A stretch of 64,000 nucleotides of DNA from Parabacteroides faecalis (GTDB lineage Bacteria > Bacteroidota > Bacteroidia > Bacteroidales > Tannerellaceae). The notes beneath the pieces were generated by a model. It saw only the letters and a program-made list of their open reading frames with translations, was not told the origin of the DNA and did not search any database. The DNA is taken from positions 62,001-126,000 of the forward strand of contig NZ_JAKZMM010000005.1 in NCBI RefSeq assembly GCF_022809355.1. The letters are read 5' to 3'. The position numbers and the translations under genes are program-made. Shown piece after piece: positions 35,138 to 43,329 of this stretch (its first letter is position 1; each line of letters begins with the position of its first letter).

Positions 35138-37171
35138 ATGAACGACATTAAATTAATGAATAGAGCAGCCGATAATATACGTATTCTTGCTGCATCAATG
35201 GTTGAAAAAGCTAAATCAGGTCATCCTGGAGGTGCGATGGGTGGTGCAGACTTCGTAAACGTATTGTTCTCTGAATTCTTAGTGTATGATCCGAAAAATC
35301 CAAAATGGGAAGGTCGTGACCGTTTCTTCTTGGATCCGGGACACATGTCACCCATGTTATATTCTGTATTGGCTTTGACTGGAAAGTTTTCTATGGATGA
35401 ATTGAAGAATTTCCGTCAGTGGGGTACAGTAACACCAGGACATCCGGAAGTAAATGTAGAAAGAGGTATCGAGAATACATCTGGACCATTAGGACAAGGA
35501 CATACCTATGCTGTAGGTGCAGCTATTGCAGCCAAGTTCTTGCAAGCTCGTTTGGGAAAAGAAGTAATGGACCAGACGATCTATGCATATATTTCGGATG
35601 GTGGTATCCAGGAAGAAATTTCTCAAGGAGCAGGACGCGTAGCCGGAACATTAGGTTTGGACAATTTGATTATGTTCTATGATGCCAATAATGTTCAGCT
35701 CTCTACAAAAGTGGATGAAGTAGACAATGAGAATGTCGCTTTAAAGTATGAGGCATGGGGCTGGAAAGTTATTTCGATTAATGGCAATGATGCAGATGCT
35801 ATTCGTCAAGCATTGAAAGATGCAAAAGCAGAAAAAGAAAAACCTACTTTGATTATTGGTACGACTGTTATGGGTAAAGGTGCTTTGGGCGCTGATCATA
35901 GCAGTTACGAAAATAAAGTTTCAACACATGGCCAGCCTTTATCGGCAGCAGGTGTTTCTATTGAGGAAACGATTAAGAATTTAGGTGGTGATCCTGAGAA
36001 TCCATTTGTTATTTTCCCTGAGGTTGCTGCATTGTATGCGAAGCGTGAAGCTGAACTTAATGCGTTGATGGAAGAAAAGAAAGCCGTTAAGAAGGCTTGG
36101 GCAGAAGCTCATCCGGATTTGGCAGTGAAAATGGACAACTGGTTTGCCGGCAGAATACCTGAAATAGATTGGGCAGGCATTCAGCAGAAAGCTAATCAGG
36201 CTACTCGTGTTGCTTCAGCTACCGTATTGGGCGTATTGGCTTCATCGGTTGAGAATATGATTTGTGCTTCTGCCGATTTGTCTAATTCAGATAAGACTGA
36301 CGGTTTCTTGAAGAAGACACATGCATTTGTGAAGGGTGACTTCAGCGGAGCCTTTTTCCAGGCAGGTGTGGCTGAATTGACTATGGCTTGTATCTGTATT
36401 GGTATGTCATTGCATGGCGGTGTCATTGCTGCTTGCGGTACGTTCTTTGTCTTCTCTGATTATATGAAGCCTGCATTGCGAATGGCCGCTTTGATGGAAC
36501 AGCCGGTTAAGTTTATCTGGACACATGATGCTTTCCGTGTGGGAGAAGATGGACCGACTCATCAGCCAGTAGAACAAGAAGCGCAAGTGCGTTTGTTGGA
36601 GAAGCTGAAGAATCATAAAGGCAATAATTCGATGTTGGTACTTCGTCCGGCTGATGGTGCAGAAACAACTGTTGCCTGGAAGATGGCAATGGAAAATACA
36701 TCGACACCTACTGCTTTGATCCTGTCACGGCAAAATGTAGTGGATCTTCCTTCTCAGGGAGACCGATATCAGGATGCTTTGGGAGCAGAAAAAGGTGCTT
36801 ATATCTTAAACGAAGATGCGAATCCGGACGTTACGCTGATTGCTTCAGGTTCTGAAGTTTCAACATTGGTTGATGGTGCTGCATTATTGCGTGCTGATGG
36901 TGTAAAGGTTCGTATCGTATCTATTCCTTCTGAAGGATTGTTCCGTAGCCAGGCTAAAGATTATCAGTATTCTGTTATTCGACCGGATGCCAAGAACTTT
37001 GCGTTGACAGCTGGTTTGCCGGTAAGCATGGAAAGCTTGGTTGGTTTCAATGGCCGTGTATGGGGAATGAGTTCTTTCGGTTATTCAGCTCCTTATAAAG
37101 TGCTCGACGAGAAATTAGGCTTTACAGGTCAGAATGTATATAAACAGGTAAAAGAATTATTGGCAGAATAA
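35138..37171 (+). CDS. tkt: Transketolase
   Basis: A 677-residue thiamine-diphosphate enzyme of the non-oxidative pentose phosphate pathway that moves two-carbon units between ketose and aldose phosphates. It has SGHPGGAMGGADF at the N-terminus, the cofactor region SDGGIQEEISQGAGRVAG...FYDANN, and the pyrimidine-domain motif DAFRVGEDGPTHQPVEQ. The GDG-type motif reads SDGG, as in other Bacteroidales copies. Here it feeds xylulose-5-phosphate from arabinose into central metabolism. rpiB follows by 7 bp. Confidence 0.95.
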   Translation: MNDIKLMNRAADNIRILAASMVEKAKSGHPGGAMGGADFVNVLFSEFLVYDPKNPKWEGRDRFFLDPGHMSPMLYSVLALTGKFSMDELKNFRQWGTVTPGHPEVNVERGIENTSGPLGQGHTYAVGAAIAAKFLQARLGKEVMDQTIYAYISDGGIQEEISQGAGRVAGTLGLDNLIMFYDANNVQLSTKVDEVDNENVALKYEAWGWKVISINGNDADAIRQALKDAKAEKEKPTLIIGTTVMGKGALGADHSSYENKVSTHGQPLSAAGVSIEETIKNLGGDPENPFVIFPEVAALYAKREAELNALMEEKKAVKKAWAEAHPDLAVKMDNWFAGRIPEIDWAGIQQKANQATRVASATVLGVLASSVENMICASADLSNSDKTDGFLKKTHAFVKGDFSGAFFQAGVAELTMACICIGMSLHGGVIAACGTFFVFSDYMKPALRMAALMEQPVKFIWTHDAFRVGEDGPTHQPVEQEAQVRLLEKLKNHKGNNSMLVLRPADGAETTVAWKMAMENTSTPTALILSRQNVVDLPSQGDRYQDALGAEKGAYILNEDANPDVTLIASGSEVSTLVDGAALLRADGVKVRIVSIPSEGLFRSQAKDYQYSVIRPDAKNFALTAGLPVSMESLVGFNGRVWGMSSFGYSAPYKVLDEKLGFTGQNVYKQVKELLAE

Positions 37172-37178
37172 GAATCTT

Positions 37179-37613
37179 ATGAAAGTAATCGGATTGTGTT
37201 GTGATCATGCAGGATTTACTCTGAAGGAGTTTGTAAAGAAGGTCTTGACGGAAAGAGGTTGGGAATTTAAGGATTTTGGAACAAATTCCACTGAGAGTTG
37301 TGATTATCCTGACTTTGCACATCCTTTGGCAAAGGCTGTAGAAGAGGGTGAAGTTTATCCTGGTATCGCTATTTGTGGATCAGGCAATGGTATTAGCATG
37401 ACCTTGAATAAGCATCTGGGTATTCGTGCTGCCCTTTGCTGGAAAGAAGAGCTGGCTGCGTTGGCCCGTGCGCATAATGATGCGAATGTATTGGTTATGC
37501 CGGGACGTTTTATCTCTGAAGAAGAAGCATTGAAAGTCTTGGATGCTTTCTTCAGTACTCCTTTTGAAGGCGGACGTCATCAGCGCCGGATCGATAAAAT
37601 TTCTAAGTTTTGA
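37179..37613 (+). CDS. rpiB: Ribose-5-phosphate isomerase B
   Basis: A 144-residue RpiB/LacAB-family isomerase converting ribose-5-phosphate and ribulose-5-phosphate. It has CCDHAGFTLKE at the N-terminus, the catalytic-cysteine motif ICGSGNGISM and the HNDANVLVMPGR segment. It is cotranscribed with tkt (7-bp gap) and supplies the partner substrate for transketolase. Confidence 0.95.
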   Translation: MKVIGLCCDHAGFTLKEFVKKVLTERGWEFKDFGTNSTESCDYPDFAHPLAKAVEEGEVYPGIAICGSGNGISMTLNKHLGIRAALCWKEELAALARAHNDANVLVMPGRFISEEEALKVLDAFFSTPFEGGRHQRRIDKISKF

Positions 37614-37640
37614 TTACGAAATGAAGTAAAAGGATAAAGA

Positions 37641-37673
37641 ATCCGTCTTGTGTTGTGCAAGGCGGATTTTTTT
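37641..37673 (+). terminator. Terminator after rpiB
   Basis: Stem ATCCGTCTTG (37641-37650) with CAAGGCGGAT (37658-37667), one G-T wobble, 7-base loop, then a run of T. It ends the tkt-rpiB transcript. Confidence 0.9.
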
Positions 37674-37761
37674 ATTTCCCGTTTATGCTTTTATTGATCC
37701 GTTCTGCGTGGTTGTGAAATAAACAGTTTACTATGTTCTCCTTGGTTTTTTATCGTTGAAA

Positions 37762-37793
37762 TTTGTTTTCTTGAAAGAAAACAGATAGATTTG
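37762..37793 (+). promoter_or_regulatory. Promoter of the cytidylate-kinase-like gene
   Basis: A -33 TTTG (37762-37765), 20-bp spacer, and -7 TAGATTTG (37786-37793): an exact Bacteroidetes promoter with a leader of about 30 nt. Confidence 0.85.
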
Positions 37794-37827
37794 CGATATA
37801 GGTTTTATAGAAAAACACGACATAGAA

Positions 37828-38460
37828 ATGGAAAATAATAAGAACCGAATGATATTGACGATTGGTCGCCAGTTTGGAAGTGGAGGCCGCGAAATTGGAA
37901 TGAAATTGGCGAAGCTTTTGGGTATTGGTTATTATGATAAAGAACTGATAGCCGTAGCTGCTCGCGAAAGCGGCTTGTGTACCGAAGTCTTTGAGAAGGC
38001 TGACGAGCGGGCTTCGAGTGGAATGGCTTATGCCTTTACTATGGGATATCCGTATATGGGTATGTTTATGCCGTATAATGATATATTATCCAATGATGAG
38101 TTATTCCGTATTCAAAGTGAAGCGATCCGGAATCTGGCTGCCAAAGAATCGTGTGTGATGGTTGGCCGTTGTGCCGATTATATTTTGCGGGATGATCCGG
38201 CTTGTATCAGCTTCTTTATTCACAATAATCCGGAGATTCGCGTTCAGCGTATTGTCGAGAGCATGGGCGTTTCTGTTGAAGAAGCGAAGAATCTGATGAC
38301 GAAGACGGATAAAGGACGCGCATCTTACTATAATTATTATACAAATAAAACATGGGGCGCTTCCGCTTCTTATAACCTTTCCATCGATGCTTCGATATTA
38401 GGTATTGATGATACGGTTGATTTTATCAAGACTTTTGTGGAGAGAAAGCTACGGAAATAG
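37828..38460 (+). CDS. Cytidylate-kinase-like P-loop protein
   Basis: A 210-residue protein of the stand-alone cytidylate-kinase-like family (related to Cmk but distinct from it). The P-loop is GRQFGSGGREIG at about 13-24, and a later FFIHNNPEIRVQRI segment and a C-terminal lid-like helix are visible. The substrate is uncertain; these proteins are common in gut anaerobes and may act on nucleotides or another small molecule. It has its own promoter and terminator. Confidence 0.85.
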   Translation: MENNKNRMILTIGRQFGSGGREIGMKLAKLLGIGYYDKELIAVAARESGLCTEVFEKADERASSGMAYAFTMGYPYMGMFMPYNDILSNDELFRIQSEAIRNLAAKESCVMVGRCADYILRDDPACISFFIHNNPEIRVQRIVESMGVSVEEAKNLMTKTDKGRASYYNYYTNKTWGASASYNLSIDASILGIDDTVDFIKTFVERKLRK

Positions 38461-38484
38461 TTCCTGTCTGTTGATTTATACAGA

Positions 38485-38533
38485 AACTTCCACTTCTGTA
38501 TCCGCTTTGTTCGGATAGAAGTGGAAGTTTTTT
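38485..38533. terminator. Terminator between the kinase-like gene and the second GH51 gene
   Basis: Arms ACTTCCACTTC and GAAGTGGAAGT plus an inner TATCCG/CGGATA stem, separated by a 2-base bulge, form a long hairpin ending in six T on the plus strand. The two flanking genes converge here. Confidence 0.9.
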
Positions 38534-38546
38534 GTAGGAGTAATAT

Positions 38547-40088
38547 TTATTGTACTTCAAGTACTACAATCGACTGGGCGGGCATTTGGATATGTAATGT
38601 TCCGTCCTTTTCAATCTTTGCACCTTTGAATTCTTTAGGTTCTACTTGGTTGGGTTGCTCGAATGTATTATGTGCATTGATGTTCTTGCCAGCCAGGATA
38701 CGACCGCTTACTTCTTTGAGTTGCATGCCTTGCAAATCAATCTGTATGTCTTCGGTTTGTTCGAGGTCGACATTGGCCAGACTGATGTGGATTTTTCCGG
38801 CTTTATCTTTCGAGGCTGAAACACTCAGCATCGGAACTGTACGATTGTCTCTCACTTTTACCTGATCACAAATCAGATCTAACGGCAACCAAGTGGCATC
38901 TTGATGCACTTTATACATTTCGAATACATGATAGGTAGGCGTCAGGAGCATCTTTTTACCATTGGTAAGGATAACCGATTGAAGCACGTTTACGATTTGT
39001 GCAATATTCGTCATCTGGATGCGGTCGCAGTATTTATGGAACAGGTTTAATGTCAGTGCAGCAACGAAAGCATCGCGCATTGTATTCTGCTGATAAAGAT
39101 GGCCGGCATTGGTCCCCGGTTCAACATCCCACCAAGTTCCCCATTCATCAACCATCAGGGCAATGTTCTTTTTCGGATCATATTTATCCATGATTTGGAT
39201 ATGTTTCTGGATGACCGGTTCAATTTCCAAGCATTTTCCCATGGTCCAGTAGAAATCATCCGGATCAAATTCGGTTGCCGAACCTTTACTTCCGCTCCAA
39301 CCTGTTACCGTATAATAATGTAAGGAAAGACCATCCATACGGCCTCCTACGTTCTTCATCAGGACTTCTGTCCAGTTGTAATCATAATCGCTGGCTCCGC
39401 TGGCTATTTTAAATAGCTGATTCCCGTCATAATTCCGGCAATATGTAGAGTAGCGGCGATATAAGTCTGAATAGTATTCCGGACGCATGCTTCCTCCGCA
39501 GCCCCAGCTTTCGTTGCCGACTCCGATATATTTAACCTTCCAGGCTTTGTCTCGTCCGTTTTGTCTTCTCAACCGGGCCATCGGACTATCGCCTTCCGAG
39601 GTCATATATTCAATCCATTTGGCCATTTCTTCCACACTTCCGCTACCGACATTCAGACTTACGTAGGGTTCGCACCCAAGCAGTTCGCATAAATTCAGGA
39701 ATTCGTGTGTTCCGAAGCTGTTGTCTTCGATAGTTCCTCCCCAGTTGTTATTCACCATTTTAGGGCGTTGCTCTTTAGGTCCGATTCCATCCATCCAATG
39801 ATATTCGTCGGCAAAGCAACCGCCAGGCCAGCGAAGTACCGGGACTTGCAATTTCTTTAAGGCTTCCAATACATCGGTCCGGTAACCTTGTGTGTTCGGA
39901 ATATCACTGTCCGGACCAACCCAAAGCCCGCCATAAATACAGCTTCCCAGGTGTTCGGCAAAGTGCCCATACATGTTTTTGTTGATTGTTGTTGTACCTT
40001 TGTCCGGATAAATGCGGACTGACGCATCACGTTGTGACCATGCTGGTAATGCGATGGCTGCTAATAGTAAAAGAAAAGTTTTCTTCAT
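38547..40088 (-). CDS. Alpha-L-arabinofuranosidase, GH51 (short form)
   Basis: 513 residues from the ATG at 40086-40088. This start gives a typical signal peptide ([19 protein letters not shown]), so the enzyme is exported. An upstream in-frame start at 40244 would add 52 residues before the leader and overrun the promoter. The catalytic barrel has Glu193 (GVGNESWG, acid/base) and Glu315 (LMVDEWGTW, nucleophile), followed by a C-terminal beta domain. It lacks the N-terminal binding domain of the 651-residue GH51 upstream, so the two probably act on different lengths or branches of arabinan. Confidence 0.93.
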   Translation of the reverse strand: MKKTFLLLLAAIALPAWSQRDASVRIYPDKGTTTINKNMYGHFAEHLGSCIYGGLWVGPDSDIPNTQGYRTDVLEALKKLQVPVLRWPGGCFADEYHWMDGIGPKEQRPKMVNNNWGGTIEDNSFGTHEFLNLCELLGCEPYVSLNVGSGSVEEMAKWIEYMTSEGDSPMARLRRQNGRDKAWKVKYIGVGNESWGCGGSMRPEYYSDLYRRYSTYCRNYDGNQLFKIASGASDYDYNWTEVLMKNVGGRMDGLSLHYYTVTGWSGSKGSATEFDPDDFYWTMGKCLEIEPVIQKHIQIMDKYDPKKNIALMVDEWGTWWDVEPGTNAGHLYQQNTMRDAFVAALTLNLFHKYCDRIQMTNIAQIVNVLQSVILTNGKKMLLTPTYHVFEMYKVHQDATWLPLDLICDQVKVRDNRTVPMLSVSASKDKAGKIHISLANVDLEQTEDIQIDLQGMQLKEVSGRILAGKNINAHNTFEQPNQVEPKEFKGAKIEKDGTLHIQMPAQSIVVLEVQ

Positions 40089-40117
40089 GGGTGTTTGTTT
40101 AAGATTATTATTAAGGG

Positions 40118-40149
40118 CAAATATACACTTTCTTTGGAAGAATCCCAAT
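40118..40149 (-). promoter_or_regulatory. Promoter of the short GH51 gene
   Basis: Minus-strand -7 TATATTTG (40118-40125), 20-bp spacer, -33 ATTG (40146-40149, one mismatch). The leader is about 25 nt. Confidence 0.65.
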
Positions 40150-40337
40150 ATAAACACAAAAAATTGAATGAAAAGATTCAGACTGTGCTTATGGATTGGA
40201 AAATGAAACCCGTGAGAACCGTTTTCAAAAGAAACGGGAATCATTTTTGAAAGTCACGAAAATCGTTTAGTGCAACCGTATGATTTCGGGTGATAAATTT
40301 TTTTGATATCTCCATAAAAGAATTCAATCGGAAGTTA

Positions 40338-40369
40338 CTTGAATAATTCGGAAGGAGAGCGTATCTTTG
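40338..40369 (+). promoter_or_regulatory. Promoter of the rubrerythrin gene
   Basis: -33 CTTG (40338-40341, one mismatch), 20-bp spacer, -7 TATCTTTG (40362-40369). The leader is about 45 nt. Confidence 0.75.
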
Positions 40370-40419
40370 TGATACAATAAAAGAATTAATAGTAATAACA
40401 ACCAATAAAATTAGCGATT

Positions 40420-40974
40420 ATGAAAAAGAAATGGATTTGTACAGTATGTGGTTATGTTCATGAAGGTGACGAAGCTCCAGATTTCTGTCCGCAGTGTAAA
40501 CAACCAAAGAGCAAGTTCAAAGAATTAGTAGAAACAACAGGTGCTTTGTCTTTTGCAGACGAACATGTACTTGGCGTAGCTAAAGGTTGTGACGAAGAAA
40601 TGATCAAGGATTTGAATGCTCATTTCATGGGAGAATGTACGGAAGTGGGTATGTATTTGGCCATGAGTCGTCAGGCTGATCGTGAAGGCTATCCTGAAGT
40701 AGCAGAAGCATTCAAACGCTATGCTTGGGAAGAAGCTGAACATGCAGCTAAATTTGCAGAATTGCTGGGTGATGTTGTTTGGGATACCAAGACAAACTTG
40801 GAAAAACGCATGAATGCAGAACAGGGTGCTTGCGAAGATAAGAAACGTATCGCAACTCGCGCTAAACAATTGAACTTGGATGCTATCCATGACACTGTTC
40901 ATGAAATGTGCAAGGACGAAGCTCGTCATGGTAAAGGATTCGAAGGTTTGTTCAACCGTTACTTCAAAAAATAA
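40420..40974 (+). CDS. Rubrerythrin with N-terminal rubredoxin domain
   Basis: A 184-residue peroxide-detoxifying protein of anaerobes. The rubredoxin iron site is at the N-terminus (Cys7, Cys10, Cys23, Cys26), followed by the four-helix diiron domain (motifs [43 protein letters not shown]). This is the reverse order of classical rubrerythrin. Such proteins reduce hydrogen peroxide with electrons from NADH. It is monocistronic, with a promoter and terminator of its own. Confidence 0.95.
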   Translation: MKKKWICTVCGYVHEGDEAPDFCPQCKQPKSKFKELVETTGALSFADEHVLGVAKGCDEEMIKDLNAHFMGECTEVGMYLAMSRQADREGYPEVAEAFKRYAWEEAEHAAKFAELLGDVVWDTKTNLEKRMNAEQGACEDKKRIATRAKQLNLDAIHDTVHEMCKDEARHGKGFEGLFNRYFKK

Positions 40975-40994
40975 TATATATTCTTCGGTTCTGT

Positions 40995-41045
40995 AACCGG
41001 TATTCCAGGATAGCAGCAATGACTTCCGGGAATACCGGTTTTTTT
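40995..41045 (+). terminator. Terminator after rubrerythrin
   Basis: AACCGGTATTCC (40995-41006) pairs perfectly with 41029-41040; a 22-base loop and a T-run follow. Confidence 0.85.
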
Positions 41046-41065
41046 ATGCACAAAAGAAAGCAACA

Positions 41066-41716
41066 TTAAAACCGATGCGAGAAAGTCAGGCCAATTCCTT
41101 GTGGTGCATTGACCGGATCAGGAGCATATAGGAAGTGATATCGGTAGTACAGCTGGATCTGGTTGCGTGAATTCAGCCGATAATCGCATCCGGCCGACAA
41201 ACGGAGGCGGTCGAGCGCCATACTTCCCCGATAAGTATTGTTGAATGTCTCGGCATATACAAAGGGATAAAAATCTGATTTCGGAATGTGATATTGCAAA
41301 GTGAGCATGGACCGCAAATAACTGGTCGGTTGCTTTTTATGTTTGGCATACGTGCTCTGGAAACGTTCCCGAACAGAAAATACAAACGAACCGCACGGCT
41401 GTTTGGCCGTTACATATAATAAATAGCGATGCCGATGTTGTGTGTTGTCATACAGATTGAGTAGATGCATATAAGCCACACCCGCCTTTATCCGAGGATG
41501 TATCTTATAATTAAGTTCGGCTGTACCCAAAAGCCATTGCAGTTGCGAAAAGTCAATAGCCGATCGCAAGTCTTCTTCCACAGTGAACGAAAAGTTTTTG
41601 TAGATTTTCCCCGTCAGACTGATTTTTAACGCCTGGCTAAATCCTTCTTCACCCTGGATATGAAAAGGTAACAATAAATACATGCAGGTAAAAAGATACA
41701 GAAGTCGTTTCTTCAT
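41066..41716 (-). CDS. DUF2490 family outer-membrane-type protein
   Basis: A 216-residue protein with a signal peptide (1-22, LLPFHIQGEE) and the beta-strand pattern of the DUF2490 family (AELNYKIHPRIKAGVAYMHL, RYLLYVTAKQ, ending LTFSHRF with a C-terminal aromatic residue). It is likely a small outer-membrane barrel. The function is unknown. A TATCTTTG element lies about 36 bp upstream. It is divergent from the ATPase gene across a palindrome-rich 400-bp gap. Confidence 0.85.
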   Translation of the reverse strand: MKKRLLYLFTCMYLLLPFHIQGEEGFSQALKISLTGKIYKNFSFTVEEDLRSAIDFSQLQWLLGTAELNYKIHPRIKAGVAYMHLLNLYDNTQHRHRYLLYVTAKQPCGSFVFSVRERFQSTYAKHKKQPTSYLRSMLTLQYHIPKSDFYPFVYAETFNNTYRGSMALDRLRLSAGCDYRLNSRNQIQLYYRYHFLYAPDPVNAPQGIGLTFSHRF

Positions 41717-41751
41717 CTTGTTTGTGCTTTATGCTTAGTCTGATATTGCTA

Positions 41752-41759
41752 CAAAGATA
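41752..41759 (-). promoter_or_regulatory. -7 promoter element of the DUF2490 gene
   Basis: TATCTTTG on the minus strand, 36 bp before the start codon. The -33 region is not a good match. Confidence 0.5.
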
Positions 41760-41840
41760 AGTTATTTCGCTGGTCGAAAGGTCTGTTTTTTAGTAGGAAA
41801 TCGATTGCTGTATGATTTTTAGGCTTTATGCCTGAAAATT

Positions 41841-41932
41841 GATCGTTCCACCCGGGTGGAATGATCGTATCACCTAGGTGGAACGATCGTATCACCCAGG
41901 TGAAACGATCTCTTCACAAGGGTGAAACGATA
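41841..41932. repeat. Four-unit GATC-bounded palindromic array
   Basis: Four 26-bp palindromic units begin at 41841, 41863, 41885 and 41907, so the period is exactly 22 bp and neighbouring units share a GATC tetramer. Each has the form GATCGTNYCACC-NN-GGTGRAACGATC, with centres CCCGGG, CCTAGG, CCCAGG and a more diverged CAAGGG. The last unit ends in GATAAAAAT. The same unit type occurs twice at 25619-25662. Confidence 0.92.
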
Positions 41933-42038
41933 AAAATCTGTCATTTAACAGATTTAGTTGACTTAAAATCTCTTTATAAATAAAAGGGGTTGACGCAAAT
42001 AAAAGCAATGCGAATGAAAATTCATCCCTTCAGAAGGT

Positions 42039-42066
42039 AAAATTGCAAACTCTGCTTTGCAATTTT
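42039..42066. promoter_or_regulatory. Perfect inverted repeat overlapping the ATPase promoter
   Basis: AAAATTGCAAA (42039-42049), a 6-base centre, then TTTGCAATTTT (42056-42066). The right arm begins with the -33 TTTG itself, so a bound protein would block or recruit RNA polymerase directly. Confidence 0.75.
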
Positions 42067-42086
42067 ATAGAAGTTGTTTATCTTTG
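42056..42086 (+). promoter_or_regulatory. Promoter of the AAA-type ATPase gene
   Basis: -33 TTTG (42056-42059), 19-bp spacer, -7 TATCTTTG (42079-42086): an exact match. The leader is about 25 nt. Confidence 0.85.
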
Positions 42087-42116
42087 CGCTGTTAATGACA
42101 AAGTGAGAAATAGCAG

Positions 42117-43298
42117 GTGGAATCATTTTTTCGTACACATAAATATTTGGTGGAACATTTGCAACCTTCCGTTCGGCGGGAATTGATGGACGAGATCAAT
42201 TGGAATGACCGTCTGATAGGAATTAAAGGTTCCAGAGGTGTTGGAAAAACGACTTTCTTGTTGGATTATGCACGTGAATACTTTGGCGCAGACAATAAGA
42301 AATGCCTGTATGTCAATTTGAATCACTTTTATTTCACGGCGCGTACATTGGTCGATTTCGCTGATGAGTTCCAGCGTAACGGTGGGGAAGTATTATTGAT
42401 CGACCAGGTATTCAAGTATTCAGACTGGTCAAAAGAGCTGCGGTATTGTTATGATCATTTCCCCAATCTGCGCATAGTCTTTTCCGGTTCGTCGGTTATG
42501 CGCCTGAAGGAAGAGAATCCGGATCTGGCCGGAAAGGTTGTCTCTTATAATCTGCGGGGATTCTCTTTCCGTGAGTTTCTGAATATGATGACGGGAAATA
42601 ATTTCCCTTCCTATTCGTTTGCCGAACTGATCCAGCATCACCGGCAGATAGCAGAAGACATCTCGAATCAAGTAAATCCCTTGGACTATTTTCAAGACTA
42701 TATGCATCATGGTTTTTATCCTTTTTTCCGGGAAAAGCGGAATTTTTCGGAGAATCTGCTGAAAACGATGAACATGATGCTGGAGGTAGACGTACTTTAT
42801 ATTAAACAAATAGAGCAAAGTTATCTGCCCAAGTTGAGAAAATTATTATATTTGCTGGCTGTATATGGCCCGGGTTCGCCCAACGTGAGCCAGTTGAGTA
42901 AAGAAATAGAGACTTCGCGGGCAACGGTGATGAATTACATCAAATACCTGGCTGATGCCCGTTTGGTTAATATCTTGTATCCACGAGGAGAATCATTTCC
43001 GAAGAAGCCTTCGAAGGTTTATTTATACAATTCGAATCTGATGTATCCCATTTGTCCGGTGGAAGAGGTGAACAAGAATGTAGCGCGCGAGTCGTTCTTC
43101 TTTAATCAGCTTCAGAAAGACAATGAAGTGAATGCAGGCATTAAGAATGCTCATTTCTTGGTGAATCAGTCATATCATTTTCGGATAGAAGATAATATGA
43201 AGTTTAAAAACAGTGCAGATATGTATTACGCCGTTGACCAGACAAAGATAGGTGAAGGCAATCTGATACCGCTTTGGCTCTTCGGCTTTTTATATTGA
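42117..43298 (+). CDS. AAA-type ATPase (AAA_14-like) with altered Walker B
   Basis: A 393-residue ATP-binding protein of the prokaryotic AAA_14/archaeal-ATPase type. Walker A is GSRGVGKTT (38-46). Walker B reads EVLLIDQ (91-97): Gln97 stands where the family normally has the catalytic Glu. A sensor-like RIVFSGSSVMRL follows. The C-terminal half has a winged-helix region (SQLSKEIETSRATVMNYIKYLADARLV) but only a short end in place of a full DUF4143/nuclease domain. The start is GTG at 42117, with an in-frame stop just upstream and the promoter 31 bp away. The function is unknown. Confidence 0.8.
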   Translation: MESFFRTHKYLVEHLQPSVRRELMDEINWNDRLIGIKGSRGVGKTTFLLDYAREYFGADNKKCLYVNLNHFYFTARTLVDFADEFQRNGGEVLLIDQVFKYSDWSKELRYCYDHFPNLRIVFSGSSVMRLKEENPDLAGKVVSYNLRGFSFREFLNMMTGNNFPSYSFAELIQHHRQIAEDISNQVNPLDYFQDYMHHGFYPFFREKRNFSENLLKTMNMMLEVDVLYIKQIEQSYLPKLRKLLYLLAVYGPGSPNVSQLSKEIETSRATVMNYIKYLADARLVNILYPRGESFPKKPSKVYLYNSNLMYPICPVEEVNKNVARESFFFNQLQKDNEVNAGIKNAHFLVNQSYHFRIEDNMKFKNSADMYYAVDQTKIGEGNLIPLWLFGFLY

Positions 43299-43329
43299 GA
43301 ATCTTTACATACTAATAGTTTATAGATCT

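Larger units (their letters stand above)
40089..40419. other. 331-bp divergent gap between GH51 and rubrerythrin
   Basis: No gene seen. It holds a minus-strand promoter for the GH51 gene (40118-40149) and a plus-strand promoter for rubrerythrin (40338-40369). Between them, near 40215-40240, is a small CCGTTT/AAACGG hairpin of unknown role. Confidence 0.75.
41717..42116. other. 400-bp divergent gap rich in palindromes
   Basis: No gene seen. From left to right it holds a minus-strand -7 element (41752-41759), a four-unit palindromic array (41841-41932), an inverted repeat AAATCTGT-CATTTA-ACAGATTT (41934-41955), and a long inverted repeat (42039-42066) that overlaps the ATPase promoter (42056-42086). 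Confidence 0.85.

Noticed and set aside
40089-40244. 52-codon extension of the short GH51 gene
   Set aside because: Would bury the signal peptide and overlap its promoter at 40118-40149.
40525-41019. 164-residue open frame on the minus strand
   Set aside because: Antisense to rubrerythrin and its terminator.
41841-41932. Possible CRISPR array
   Set aside because: Units are palindromic, overlap each other and have no spacers; no cas gene is in the window.
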